DNA of 64,000 nucleotides from positions 41,669,001-41,733,000 of the forward strand of contig OX344765.1 in the NCBI GenBank assembly GCA_947034895.1, in the 5' to 3' direction. The stretch comes from Rhytidiadelphus loreus (taxonomy: Eukaryota > Streptophyta > Bryopsida > Hypnales > Hylocomiaceae). The translations under genes were made by a program, and so were the position numbers. Below, in pieces: positions 47,073 to 59,925 of this stretch. Numbering within the stretch: position 1 is the first letter of the stretch; each line of letters starts with the position of its first letter. The notes beneath the pieces are model-generated. The model searched no databases, was not told where the DNA came from, and saw only the letters and a list, made by a program, of their open reading frames with translations.

Positions 47073-47790
47073 CAAATTGAGAGTATAATATCTCTCTGGA
47101 AAGCTAACTCAAAGAACTATAACACATCCAAATTTCAACTCAAAACCTCATACTGTACGACTTTTATAGCCGGTCAAAGTTTACTCTCTTCAACTCAAAG
47201 GCAGCTCACTACTACTTCACTTCCAAGGCTATTACTCTCACATACTAACTCCAAATTGACCATATAATACTTCATTGGAAAGGTAACACAAATATATACA
47301 ACACTTAAAAGTTTCACTCAAAACTAAGGTACTGTCCGACTTTTATAGTCGATCCAAGTTCACCCTCTCTAATTCAAAAGGCAGCTCTTCACTACTTCAC
47401 CTTCAAGCCCATAACTTTTGCATCCTAACTCCAAACTAAGAGAATGATAGCTTTTTGGAAAGCTAACAACTCAATAAACAACCATGACAAATCTCAAAAG
47501 CAAAAACTTCATAATCAGATAGATATGAGCCCTTGAAAATTCTGCACTCAAACTTCATGACAAATTTCCTTCTCTCACTCCATCAAGCATAACTTTCACA
47601 CAAAAACTCCAATTTGAGAGAGTGATAGGTTTTCGGAATCACCAAAACAAGATGAACATTCTCTCAAAACTTCATAGCCAAATACCCCATGTACAAAGTG
47701 CTATCCTCCTCTAAACACACGGTTCTCCTAAATTAACTTGGAGGTGGAAGAAGAGCCTCCACCTCATCCGCCACCTCAACCTCCATGCCA
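47073..47790. repeat. ~180-bp tandem repeat inside the element
   Basis: Diverged units start at about 47073, 47252, 47432 and 47610 (steps of 179, 180 and 178 bp). Each begins with a CAAATTGA/CAATTTGA-like phrase and a GGAAAGCTAAC-like phrase and ends with CTAACTCC or AAAACTCC. The regular step contrasts with the transposon interior around it. It may be a captured satellite or an amplified internal segment. Confidence 0.8.
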
Positions 47791-49032
47791 TCCACCTAAG
47801 TAAGTGAATTTTGGCCTCTAAAACGCCACATGGACTATCTTTCATCCATTGGCCGTCCCTTTGTCTCCATAAATCTATCCTTATCCCCTACGTGGACTTC
47901 TAATCCATTTAAAATTAAACAAAAGGTAAAACAAGCTTCACCTTTCATTTTTAACAATTCTAACCAAACAAAATAAAGCTTCAAAACATCTCTAAGTACA
48001 AGAATATAAGAACTAGGATTAAGTAGTTGTCTAACAGAGGTAAAAAAAATTAAAGTTCAAGAGGATTATCACTCCAAATGTCTCTTGAAACTTCAATAAA
48101 AAAAAACCCTCCGCTTTGACACACAATTATGGATTTCATATAATGTACACATATACAACACGACACCGGCCCCAAGCAATGTAAAGCCCTTGGGGCCCGA
48201 TTCTAAGGCTAAATTCTTGATTACTACACTCTTGAATTTTTGAAATGCTCAATTTAAAAAATCTAAAACATGCATCTTTTCCTTTCTCTTATTATTTTTT
48301 ATACTTTAGAAAAAAAAAAAAATTCCTTTTCTATTTATTCTATTTCAAATATAGGAAAAAAAAATTTAGAATTCTTTAGACTTTTCCTTTTTATTCCTAC
48401 TTTACCTATTTCAAAATGGAAGAGAGAGTTTTTTTATTTCTTTTAACCTTTTCCACTCTCTTCCTATTTTTCTATTTGGAAAAAGGAAGTTCTTTGACTT
48501 CTTTTGAACCTTTTTTTTTTTGACACTAAAACTAGAGTTGACATTGAAAAAAGATTTGTAGCCCCATAATAGTTGTCATTTATTAAACATACAATTCAAG
48601 AAAACATATAATTTTTTTTAATCTCTTTTTCAAATCTATATTCTTAGTTTATTTTAAAGAAAAGCATGAAATTTTTTATTATGAAAACTTGAATGAATTC
48701 AATGATAAATGTAAATCAAGTTTTACCATACATGTTATTTCTAGTAGCATAATTTTTCCTTACCATATTCTTTTTTCAAGTATTTGTCATCAAAACTGAT
48801 AAAAACACACATTATCTTGAAGATGTCAAAGTTTTTGGCATAACTTCAACAATGACTTTCATTTACAGATTTGTGTCCGTATAAAAAATTTACTTATTAA
48901 GCATGTAATTTATCAAAATTAGTATCTATAACATAGTATGTAATTTGTGTCTACACCAAAAAAATTAATTATTAATACCTCATGCTAAAACAATTGCAAA
49001 GACATTATTGTTACAATTGCAATGGTTAATAA

Positions 49033-49131
49033 TAATAAAATTCATTATTAACAATAAAATTCATTATTAACAATAAAATTCAGTATTAACAATAAAATTC
49101 AGTATTAACAATAAAATTCAGTATTAACAAC
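49033..49131. repeat. 19-bp tandem repeat, five copies
   Basis: Units of AATAAAATTCATTATTAAC or, in the last copies, CAGTATTAAC follow one another with a 19-bp step. It lies near the right end of the PIF/Harbinger-like element. No coding role. Confidence 0.9.
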
Positions 49132-49587
49132 TTGTAACACAACATCTATATCACAACATGACTCAACCAGATGGGATTGAGTTCACAATTAATAAAAAAT
49201 GTAATAAAAAAGAAAAGAAAAGCCCTTGCATGGTAGACGGTGGAGATTTGTCCGATCCAACGGAGGAGATGAATGTGACACCAATCCGGCCCTAGATGGG
49301 AAATCGGGCCACCAAAAGCCTTGGCCCGATTGCTCCCTTGGGGCCGGATGGTTTGGCGCCAAAACCATGCCACCTAAGGCGACACGTAGGATGAGTGGTG
49401 GTTCCATCTGGCCCCAAGTATAAAGCCCTTGGGCCGGATTTGGAGAAATTGAGCAATCCCATTGATTCAAACTTGGAGAGTTCCGGCCGGCCTTCAATCC
49501 GGCCCCAAGTGTATACCGTCCCTAATTTTGCATCCGCACTAAAATAGGACATTGCCTGACTCAGGACCTGGACAGACGGGAGTTGTG

Positions 49588-49612
49588 CGTCGTCGTCGTC
49601 GTCGTCGTCGAT
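49588..49612. repeat. CGT trinucleotide tract in the MIP2 leader
   Basis: Seven to eight CGT units in a row, about 130 bp before the MIP2 start codon, with a pyrimidine-rich TCT/TTC stretch after it. It lies in the only 219 bp that separate the transposon from the coding sequence, so it belongs to the promoter or the 5' untranslated region. Confidence 0.8.
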
Positions 49613-49741
49613 GTGCTCCACTTCTTCGTCGACTTCTTCTTCTTGTTTCTCCGCTTCTCTGTCTGTCTGTGTGTTTCGGGAACGTAGCGCCCTCGCGGCC
49701 ATGGCATATTGTTGCATCGCGGCGGATTGAAGCATGCCACC

Positions 49742-52700
49742 ATGGCCTCTCCCTCCCCTTCCCCTTCCCCTTCTCAATTCCAACTCTTCCCGCTCTCTTC
49801 CCTCTCTCCTCCCGATCCCAATGAGCTTTCCAGCCCCGCCTTCGCCAGCCCCTTCTGGCACCGTCTCAATCCCTGGCTCCGTTCTACAGGTGTGATCCCG
49901 TTCCCATTTCCCCCTTGCTGCCCTACCCCCGCTTCCGCCTTGAAATTCTTTTTCTTTTCTTAACCTCATCGCTGGTTGCGCAGGTGCGACATCAGAGCTA
50001 GATGGAGCCCTCCCGCGTCCCATTGTTTCCCCCTCAGCCAAGTTTGTCGCCATCTTGCACCACGGCACGGTCGTTATCCTGTCAGATGTGGACGGCTTCA
50101 AACACCCCGTGGGAGTCTATCGAGGTAAGTTTGGCTCATCTTCAGCTGCACAGAGCACGCAATTCGGAATTCGGCGAGGGCTTTATGCTGATGTAACTTA
50201 TTCGTCTTATGACTGTGACTCTTGAGTATAACTTTATGAATGTTAAGTATAGATTGAAATCGAACCTGAGAGACTGAGCACGCAATTTGGATTTCTGCGA
50301 GGGTTTTGTGCTGATATAACTTCTATACCTAATGACCATGACTCTTCAGTGTCACTTAAGAAATGTCGACTTAAGATTTAAATTGATCCACAGCAGGAAT
50401 ATTCCTTACTGAGCTTTCAATTTGGAATTCGGAGAGAGTTTTAGCTGATATAACGTATACACCTAATGATTCCGACTCTTCAGTATAAATGTCAACTATA
50501 GAATAAATCTAACCTAATTGTAAACATTCTTAACAGTTATATTGTGGGACTGTAGGGGCATCCACCACAGAAGCATTTGTACAGGGAGCGTGGTTGGAGG
50601 ATTGGGATATGCTCGTGGTAGTCACCTCTTCGGGAAATCTTCGCTATCTCAGTGCTAGCGGACAGGAGGTGGACAGTCTGACCCTAGCCAAATGTGGTGA
50701 AGTTCGAGGTCTTGTTGCTTATCGCACATCGGACAAAGGGTAAGATCCGAACATTGTCATGTAATTGCTGCGGGAAGATCAGAAGTTGTGGTTGTGGATG
50801 TCGATCGTGAGAATCGCTGTCCATCATACTGTTTCGATTCTCGTACGGAGACCTAATTTATAGACATTTGGAGCTGGCTTATCGTCAGGAGGTTTAGTCT
50901 CATTTTAATTGTCTGGAGTGTGCAGGTATGAGGTAGTGGCACTATCGTCCGATGGAATGCTTTACCATACTCGCAAGACGGACAAGTACGAGGCAGCAAC
51001 TGCATCGACGGTGCAGTGGAGTGCCAAAAAGCAACATCCGGTTGGAGTTTTAGGGTTTGACTTTCACATTGGTGAAACGTTGTTAATCCTTGTTGGTCCT
51101 GGGCAACCACCCTCAAAAGATTCATCTCAAGGTATTATGTGTACCCATTCCGATACGATTTTTATTGTGTTGTCGTGCGAGCATTACTGTAGGGACTCCC
51201 CGGACCCTCCTTGTGAATGAACAGTTTTCCAGGGATTCTTGAGCACGCTCCCATGTGAGTTTCCATCGCATGGGGGCATTGTGGATTGAATTTGACGGAT
51301 TGGTGTGTGCAGGGAATTACACTCTGTCTTTGTGGAAGTTGTCACCTGAACCACAGCTGTTATGGAGCAATTTAGTGGTCCAACAAGGAGGTCGTGGTTC
51401 TCGATGGTGGTCCAGCGGGAAGGACGTGATTGAGCAGAGACTAGTTGTGCGCGCATCTCCAAGTGCTGGTTTTGTAGCTGTTGTGGATGGATCAGGTAGA
51501 TTACATGTGCTTTCCAGAAATTCAGTCTCAGGGAAGATGGAAGAGACTGAGCTTGAAGGGGACAGCTCTGTGCAAGGCAGAGCGCTCAGCAGGAATGATG
51601 TCACGGATGTAGAGTGGACTTTAAATGAGGCATTGATGGTCGCAAGGCGTGATGGAACTGTTGACAAAGTTCTATCACCTAGTTTGGTTCCAGTGTTTGA
51701 TGAACCTTCACCTTCTTTCTCATATGGTTGTCGGCTTGCGCGAGGTGCGAGAGGTCAAACCTTTGTGCTTGATCGTGTTGGAAATAAGGAGGATGCTGAG
51801 GCTGGAGACACTAAACCTGTGAACGAGCGGTATAGTGGTCGAGAATGGAAGCTTTGGTCAATAGTGGAACGCACCAGGGAAGAAATGTTTCATGTGAAAA
51901 TTGCCGAAGGAAGTTATTCTGCTGCTTTGAGGTTGGCTTCTAATTATGGCCTAAATGTGGACGAAGTGTACAAAGCTCGCTGGGGAATGACTGATTTTGG
52001 CCGGCTTGCCATCCGCGAGAATCTTGCTAAATTGCAAGACCGAAAGTGGGTTGTGAGTGAGTGTCGAACCAGAGTTTGTCCTACTCAGGAGGCCATGGAG
52101 GCTGTGCTTTTATACGGCCTTGTCGAGACCGAGCGATATAGGAATGAAAAGGAAGGTAGTGATGTAGACTCTTGGTGGTTTCGTTATGAGCGGCTCCGGC
52201 TGCTACAGCGGAAGGACCGGCTAGAAACGTTCTTGGGAATGCATAATGGCAGGTGAGTGTTTCATGCCTGTAGGTTTGAACCCTCTTGGTCCTACCTGTT
52301 GTCCTGCCTATTCATTTACTCTGAGTCCCTTTTCGTGGTGTTTTTGAGTTTGGCATTTGTTTTTCGTGTGCAGGTATTTTCCAAAGGAGTATGCGTATTT
52401 CTGCTCGGCGAACCTACAGAGTGTGGCATGTGAATATGCTGAAGGGGGAAGGATTGGAGCTTTGGATGTGCTCTTTAAGCGCCACATGTACTCGTTGGCT
52501 CCATCCGTGCTGACTACTTTAGATGCACTACCTGAGACCCTTCCACCTCACAGTTATTCTAAGCTTCTACCAGAAGTTATGGCCCCACGGGCTTTCGTTG
52601 TTCGCGGAGATTGTGACTGGGTTGAGAATAAGAAGACAGTTGCAAGACTTAACACTGTCAGGGACACACTTGGTCATATGGTGGGTGACGTGAATCTGTT

Positions 52701-55700
52701 AGAAAGCACTGAGCATATGATAAACTTGACGCAGGGTCTTTCATGGCCCGCAGAGTCGGAAATTGTAGAATGGTACAAGAATCGGGCACGAACAATTGAT
52801 AGAATAAGTGGACAGCTGGAAAATACCTTGTCTCTGCTAGACTGGGGTCAGCGAAAAGGTGTGAAAGGATTAGACTCACTGTTTGAAGATGTATCTGACC
52901 TGATTAAGGTAGTCTTGACCAGTGATACCTCTGAAGATTCAACATTGGTTTTGGACTTAGAAGTGTGGGAATCACTGAGTCAGTACGAAAAGTTTCAGGT
53001 GATGCTGGACGGGGCTCAAGCCGACTCTATAGTGGACAGACTGAGAGAGCAGGCTCTTCCCTTTCTGCGCCGGCAACACCACCAGTTATCTCCGTCATTA
53101 TTATCACGAAATGAGTCTTTAGCATCTGGATCCTCTTTGTTAGCCACTTGGTTGAGAGACGCTGCTCAGAAGAACAAGCTTGAGCTATGTGCCGCTGTAT
53201 TTGAGGAAGCTGCAAACGGTTTGCATGGGAATGGACTATTTGCAAGTGAGTCAGAGATGGTAGGAGTGGCAGTTGACTGCATCTACTTGTGCCCAGCGCT
53301 TGATCGGTGGCCGTTGATGAAGTCTATTTTAGCCAGGTTTGGTCACAGCTCGGACTCTTCAAGTGCTCCTTCCCAAGATTCCCCCCGCAGAGGGGGTCTG
53401 AGGAAGGGATTGGTAAGCCGTTTCCGGAGTTCTGTGAGCAGTAAACCAGTCCCTGACATGGAGAGTGAAGGTAGCAATCTCAGAGCTAGTTTGGTTCTGA
53501 GTGATCCCAGACTTCAACGAGCGGAGGCACTAGTGGAGGCTGCTCGACTTTTGTCTCTTTACCAGGTAAATACCAAATTCATGTTTCTTGTTCTTTATAA
53601 ACACGCCCACAATTGTCAAAACCATACTTCAGTGTAATAACTTCAGGAATGGGTTCTGCTACATTAGAATCTGGGGTCTGAAACGTGCGACGAAATGCTT
53701 TTGTTCTGTATCAAGAATGTCTCGTAGAAGATTTCAAACTGCTGTCGCCAGCTACGTGAGTTGATACCACGAGATGACTATGTGAGGGTAAGTGTGATTG
53801 CCAGATCCTGTTAAACGCACTGGATCCTCGAGGCATGATATTCTCTATGTGAGCTCAAAGAGTTTGCTTAACAGGGCAAGTGCAGTGTGCATCCAACGTT
53901 GCTTTTTGAGTTGACTGGACCTTGTATTTAGTTTAGTAAACGCTGCACTTCACGCATGTAATTGAGGATCCTGAGCAAACTTAGAATCAGTATGCTTCTG
54001 ATGGACTCATCTGGCTTTATCTGCACCCAATTGGCTTTCTGAAGCCCGATGAGTTTACATTTGAATCATATCTCAAAGTTGGGGTACGAATGTATGTGAC
54101 CAGGCGGGAGAAGTTCTGTAACATGTTTTTTTTACAGGTTGAAACACCAATAAGTTATTTGGCGAAATGTGAAGGAGATGTGGATGGAGTGAAGCAGCTC
54201 CTTGGGACTCTTCTTTGGAAATTTTCTCGTCGACAGTCAGCAAGATCCGACAGTGAATGGATGGTTCTATGGCATGATCTCTGTACACTGCAGGAAAAGG
54301 CTTTCCCTTTTATTCAGAAGGAGTACATGCTGGCTGAGTTGTGCCGAGGTTTACTGCATGCTGGAAAGTATTCTTTGGCAAAAAATTACTTGTCGGGCAC
54401 CGGAAGCATGTCACTGCATCCTGACAAGGCAGAAACTGTTGTATTGGAGACTGCTCGCGAATTCTTCTACTCTGCTGCGTCCTTAGATTCACCAGACGTG
54501 AGTATACCAACCTTTGGTTTCCCGTTGTTGTAATCTGATCAAGCAGGACCATGAAGTCTCTCCATCTTCAGAGCTTTCCCATGACGTCCTGGGGCTGGCT
54601 TGAGCACCAGTTGCTCTGCTGAATCTTGTCGTGTATTATTAAAGGCGTGTTGAAATCTGAATCTTAGGCTGAATAATCTATAGGCAACTTTTGTCAACAT
54701 TAAAATCCCACATTAGACTAAAGAGTTTATGAAGATATTTTGGAATGGCTGCTGCAGATTGAGATGGCAAGAAATTGTCTTGCTCTGCTTTCAAGGAACC
54801 TGGCTGTGACTGCAGAGGAAAATGTTATAGAAGCCGTCACCGTCAAGTTGCCGATGCTAGGAGTTTCCCTCTTGCCACTTGAATTTCGCCAGGTGAAGGA
54901 CAGGATGGATGTAATGCGAATGGCTTTATTAGCACGTTCAGATGCTTACCTCAATCTTCCTGAACTCATGGAGGTGGCAATGCTCCTTGGGATGAACTCT
55001 CCCAATGATATTGCTAGAGTCGAAGCTGCCATTGCGCGAGAGGCAGCTGGAGCGGGAGACTTCGCCCTTGCGCAAGACCTCTGTCTTGGTCTCGTGAAAA
55101 AGAACCACGGTGAAATATGGGATTTATGTGCTGCTCTCGCTCGAGGTTCACAGTCAGAGAGCGTTGATCCTACGATACGTACACAATTATTTGGCTTTGC
55201 ACTTTCTCATTGTGACGAGGAGTCAATAGGGCAGTTGCTAGCGGAGTGGAAGGATGCAAATAAGGTTCAGAACTGCCACAAGTTGGGTCTTCCTGTATCA
55301 GATGCGATCCATCAAGAAGGAATTTCCAGCCGAGAGGCAGTGACTATCATGCTGCAGCTTTGGATGCAGAATATTGTCACTAGGCGGCAGAGTTGGGATG
55401 TCGGAAATGATATCATGAGGGAGGCACAGTCACCTTTTTTGGACGGAAACCTTATGGCTTCGGTCTCTCATCCTGCTGAACAAATCACAGAGGGAAAATC
55501 TCTTGATGCTTCTGTGAAGTTCCTAATGCAAATGGTGGAGGCTGGTTGTTCGTTGAGAGCTGTGCTGGTAGTCATTAACGCCTTGGTAGCAATTGACCCT
55601 CAAAGTACTATTGTGGAAAATGATCCGGTTCAGAGAGATTGTAGCTGCGCGGCCAAGGAGGTTGGACAGTTTACTGGTGTCAAACTTGACTCTTTGTGTG

Positions 55701-57247
55701 GAGACTTCCAACAGTACATAATCAAAATCTACTTGCTGACCTTAGTCTCAGTTTTGGAGACTAATGAACCAGCCTTGCTTACCAAGGATGACAGTAGTAA
55801 CATGGACAGATTGTTAGGGGTGTTGGGTTCGCTGAGTGTCGATGACGATGGGAGGGATTCAGAGGAGGAGCACTCACCTTGGCTTAATCTTTTATCTGAG
55901 ACTAGGGAGCTTGTTTGGAAGCGGCTGACTGATTTTGCTCATAGTCCTCAGCCCATGCGGAGCTCTGTACTGGAGCTTCAATCAGCCTTCCGTATGGGGC
56001 GTCTGGTTGGGCGAGATGGTCTTCCATTAATTTGGAGTGATTGGGATGCTTCTTCCATTGAGCAACTTGAGGAACAATCAGAGGAGGAAGATGAAGGATC
56101 CAGAGGCACTGATGCTGCATTTCAGTCTCCAAGTGACCTCGCGACCTCTAGATCTACTGAGCTGGTTCGTCCCCTGTGGCCGGACAGACATATAACAAGT
56201 GATGATCTCGCTTCTGTAGATGCAGCCACTTCGTTGTTCACCGATCTCCTAGCGGATGCCTCGACAAATGAACATTTGCTAGCTTTGAGTTCTCTTTTGA
56301 AGGAGTGGAATGTCATTTTTGAAGCAGAGTCAACTAAGGAATATTCCGAGGCGGATGACGGATCTGAGTGGGGGGAAGGTTGGGAAGAATGTGATAATGA
56401 CATAAAAATTCATGCATTACATCTATGTTGGAAAAGCGTTCTACAGAAGTTGACAGTCGCTGGTCTCTTAAGCGAGGCTTTACAGGTTCTGGATGGAGGA
56501 TTGGCACATCCTTCTACTGCCATCCTTACTGAAGCTGAAGCTGATGAGCTGATATCAGACGTCAAATCTCATAGCATTTCATCTGCTCTCAAAGTCTCCC
56601 TTCTACTTCCCTATAATTCCCTTCAAATGACCATGCTAGGTGCTCTCGAAGACGAGCTCAGCGCCAGCTCTCAAACGGATGCGCTAGATTCCTTTCAAGG
56701 TGGATTTCAGTCTGGAACGGTCAATCGAAAGACCACAAGTGTGGATGAAGAAATGATTGGGCTTGTGCTGGCAGCAGGTGTTTTGCCCACAGTGGCTGGA
56801 AATTCTAGATTCTCTAGACTTTTCGATGCACTTTGTTGGACTCTGGGACTTCTGGCGGGTCAATTGCAAAATCATCAATTGGAAGAGGCTCAAGGATTGA
56901 GCTTCGCAATCCAGGACAACCCCCTCTACCTGGTTGCCTTCCCCCTCTTTGTTGCGGAGCTTACTCGGGCCAGGCTGCATCCCGTAGCTGGTGCGCTAGT
57001 ATTGCAATTTATGCGTGTGCCACCTTCTCTTACTGTTTGGAGTGCATCATACATAGGTCTCAAGCGGTACATGGAGTTCCTGTGTGAATTCAATACAGAT
57101 GCTGAGCGGTATGTGGCGAACGCTCGGAGAAGTTTGTACCTGCCATTCTCTATGCAGCACCTTGCTGATCGTATGAAAGAAGCCCCACAGGCAGGATTGG
57201 CTGTGCTTGCCAAGGACATGAAGCCTCTGGAATCTACCGAACCGTGA
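49742..57247 (+). CDS. MIP2: MAG2-interacting protein 2 / NBAS-like Sec39-domain tether
   Basis: Eight exons join in phase with GT-AG borders: 49742-49889, 49984-50124, 50556-50739, 50926-51131, 51313-52252, 52374-53565, 54138-54497 and 54758-57247, giving 1886 aa. Start: GCCACCATGG. Residues ~50-390 look like a WD/beta-propeller (SPSAKFVAILHHGTVVILSD, SSDGMLYHT, VVDGSGRLHVLS). From ~403 (WKLWSIVERTREEMFHVKIA) begins the helical Sec39-type region with the VYKARW motif of plant MIP2 and animal NBAS. An acidic WGEGWEECDND lies near 1595. In plants MIP2 works with MAG2 and MIP1/MIP3 on the ER as a tether for Golgi-to-ER vesicles (the Dsl1/NRZ-like complex). Arabidopsis MIP2 is longer (about 2,370 aa), so an exon may be missed. 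The last ~251 codons are copied at 29562-30317. Confidence 0.93.
50153..50520. repeat. Three ~130-bp repeats in MIP2 intron 2
   Basis: Diverged units begin at about 50153, 50276 and 50411 with GAGCACGCAATT or GAGCTTTCAATT. Each contains GCGAGGG/GGAGAG-TTT, GCTGAT-TAAC and a GACTCTT phrase. Together they make up most of intron 2 (50125-50555), which therefore grew by tandem duplication. Splice sites lie outside the array. Confidence 0.75.
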
Positions 57248-59925
57248 GACTCAACAGGCCTCGCATACGCGCTTTTTGAGTTCATTACTACTGAGGAAGC
57301 CCTTGACGTATCGATCTGTTTCAGGTCACTTGCCTTTTTCGCACCCTTCTGTTCTCTTCATTGGAAACATTCGTTGGAAGGGTCGATCTCTGTGAAGGCG
57401 AAAGAGGAGACTTATTTTTCTGCTTCGGGTTTCCTCTTCGCAAAGGGCATTACTGCAAGCGGGTGGTGAAGGACTCCGCAGACATGCAAAATTATCTCAG
57501 TTGTGATGTACCTTCTGATGATTGGGGAATCTACCCTCTAATGAATGGGTTGAATTTAGCCTTCTAGAAATGGTTCTGATCTTTAGATACCTGGCCTGTT
57601 CATTCCAAATTGAAGCATTGCCAAGCTCGTGTCACCTGGAGTACCTGACTGAAGCTAGCGAATGACGTAATGTCAGACTTACAACCCTACAGACTATGTG
57701 TTGTGGTCTGCACCAACAGCTCCAAGACATGAATCCGTTACCAATTTACCCAGTGTGCTTTACTGTTTCAGTCATTTTCCGAAAGCTGAAGCTTGTATGA
57801 GTTGTATAAAGTTTGTGAACCCCGAGCCTACCGAGATTGGTAAGTTCCACATTGTTCCACTATTTTTCTTTCTCCATTGCCGAGTATGAACCAGTTTTTA
57901 CTTGCTTGGGCCCTACTAAGTGCAGGCATGGGAATAGTTTATGACCTTCATTTGGGTACTTACATTCTAGCCATAAAGTACATCAATGTCTTGCATTGTG
58001 TAAGAGGTTTAATTCGTCGGCGTCTGCCGAGACTAAATTGATGCTTCTCGACACAAGCAACAACCTTGTGCGGCGTAGGGTTCAAGCGATGCTGGATGTG
58101 AGTCCCTTGCTAGGAGGCAAGTAGCTCTTCTATTCCGATGTAGTGATGCAGAGCCAAATCTTTGTTGGTCAGCTGAACCACCGACAAATTGAAGTGCATA
58201 GTTTTCCCATTTCCTTAGATTTACCGAAAGATTATGTACAGGGTAGAAATTTGCTGCACCTGACAACAGGTTTGTAAGCAATAATTTCATCCGTGATAGT
58301 GGTGTGCATCAGTTTACGTGAGCCTGAAGCTTTCTCGATAGCTGCTTCGAATATGTTGGGCACGGTTGTGCTGAACTATGTGACCTGAAGAGAACTAAAA
58401 TAGTCTCATGCTTTCTCTGTCAGTACTTGACTCTATTTTTGTTGTCTATATTGTTCGCTAGCCAGTAGTAAACCGTACTGTGACCGTCTTATTTATATCA
58501 ACCTTCTGAATTTTGTGTAAGAGAATTCGGGAACTCCTGGGTTGAGTTGTCTAAATGAGTAAGCTCCAAGTACCTTCGTGGAAACCCTGTTGGCAGGCAC
58601 AAGTACCAGGTGAATGTACAGAAATATTGGATTGGTAACATAGGAGGAGAGTTGAAATCATTGACGAATTAATATATTAAAGGAGATAAAACCACAAATT
58701 TTCATCTATTTTTTTGGTGTCGGTCCACTCCCTCTTTCTTGTGGTCATGCACTAAAGAATAGTAGCATTGGAGGTCTTGCATGATTTTTGTTGCCCATGT
58801 TATGGACATTGTATTGTCCATTTCAAAGAATTTTGCACAATCTAGATTATTATTGACTTTCTTTAGTCTTATGTAATTAACATTCAATTCATATGCAATC
58901 CCAATCAAGCCAAAACAAATTCTGTTTCCAAAAAACAAAATTCCGTTTTTGGTGATCCAAAAAACAAAATTCCATTTTTGGTGATCCAAAAAACAAAATT
59001 CCGTTTTTGGTGAATTGTTTCATATAATATTCATGATTCTACTTGATAATTGATTGGAAAATATTGATGATGAATTTTAAAGAATTTGATTGCATAGAGA
59101 TGTAGGAATTCCATACACACCAATCTTTCATGTTAGAAAAATGCAATAATTTGTAAAAGACATTGTAGACTTATAAATTTTCATGTTAGAAAAATGCAAA
59201 AATGTGTAAAAGACATTGTAGACTTATAAATTTTGGTGTGATTGCCTAGTATAATGAAAATTAACACAAAAAAAACCAATCACAAAAAAACTAATAACAA
59301 CCAACTAAAATATAGTTTAGCACCCATGGAAGTGTCAAAAGTCCCTTTGTCCCTTTCGGAGGCTTTGAATTGTTAAATTGGCAAAAATATTTGAAGATTG
59401 GAGATTTGAAGATTTGGAGAAGAAACCTTCTAGATAGCAAGCCACTAGGTATAGGTCAAAGTTGAACAAGAATTCAAACCAAAACAATTTTAAAAAAGGA
59501 TTGACATGAATTTACTATGGATGAAAGACAATGGCTTACAAATCCAAAACACACTATGACTACTTGAGTACCTCTAATGCTTCAACCTTTGGATCTAACT
59601 AGAAGTGTATGGGAATTGTGAAGGTGACAATGCACATTTTCTAGCAAAATTCAACAAAGATTTCTTGCCAATTTTTCCCAAAATGATATATTGCAACTAC
59701 TAAAAAATTATGCAACATATGTTAGAATTGGTTGCCTCAAATGAATTTTTGCAGAGATAATAATGAAAAATAGAAAATGGTTGAACAAGTAATAAGCACA
59801 ATCATGCCACTCCATTGCATTTTCATGAAGGGAATTGATGTGAGATGTTGCCACACAATTGTCATGACCCTTGTCACAACCTTTGATGGATGAATGCATT
59901 GATGGATGAAAGATTTATGATGATC
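56492..59925. repeat. Inverted repeat, arm B (partner 26940-30317)
   Basis: Reverse complement of arm A. It begins inside MIP2 exon 8, at the codons for DGGLAHPS, and ends inside the solo LTR sequence at about 59925, where the LTR is cut off after ~65 bp. 58700-59860 is F-box-cluster sequence (degraded inverted-repeat element, 29-bp tandem, unit repeat) in reversed orientation. This arm keeps the intact MIP2 gene; arm A keeps the intact LTR. Confidence 0.95.
57248..58700 (+). terminator. MIP2 3' untranslated region and flank
   Basis: Follows the MIP2 stop codon. Contains short ORFs (57361-57567 and 57698-57889) that have no recognisable features and are equally present in the inverted copy. 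A specific polyadenylation signal could not be chosen. No second gene is supported before the repeat-derived sequence at about 58700. Confidence 0.4.

Larger units (their letters stand above)
46654..49522. mobile_element. PIF/Harbinger-like element, 2869 bp, non-autonomous
   Basis: The left tip GGGCGGGTATATATACGG and the right tip (read inwards) GGGACGGTATACACTTGG are inverted repeats continued by GGGGCCGGAT-GAAGGCCGGC on both sides. The element is flanked by TAA at 46651-46653 and 49523-49525. A TWA-type 3-bp target duplication with G-rich tips is the mark of PIF/Harbinger elements. No transposase or Myb-like frame was seen; the interior is a 180-bp tandem array plus AT-rich filler. An internal patch at 48170-48210 repeats text of the right end. 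The element stops 219 bp before the MIP2 start codon. Confidence 0.75.

Noticed and set aside
49292..50101. 269-codon minus-strand ORF across the start of MIP2
   Set aside because: It is antisense to MIP2 exons 1 and 2 and runs into the transposon end. Its composition (RGRGGRG, EEEVDEEVE, DDDDDDD) comes from the CGT tract and the proline/serine codons of MIP2.
57361..57889. Two ORFs of 63-68 codons after the MIP2 stop, also present in the inverted copy
   Set aside because: Identity between copies follows from the inverted duplication, not from coding constraint. No start context, domain or splice link supports them.
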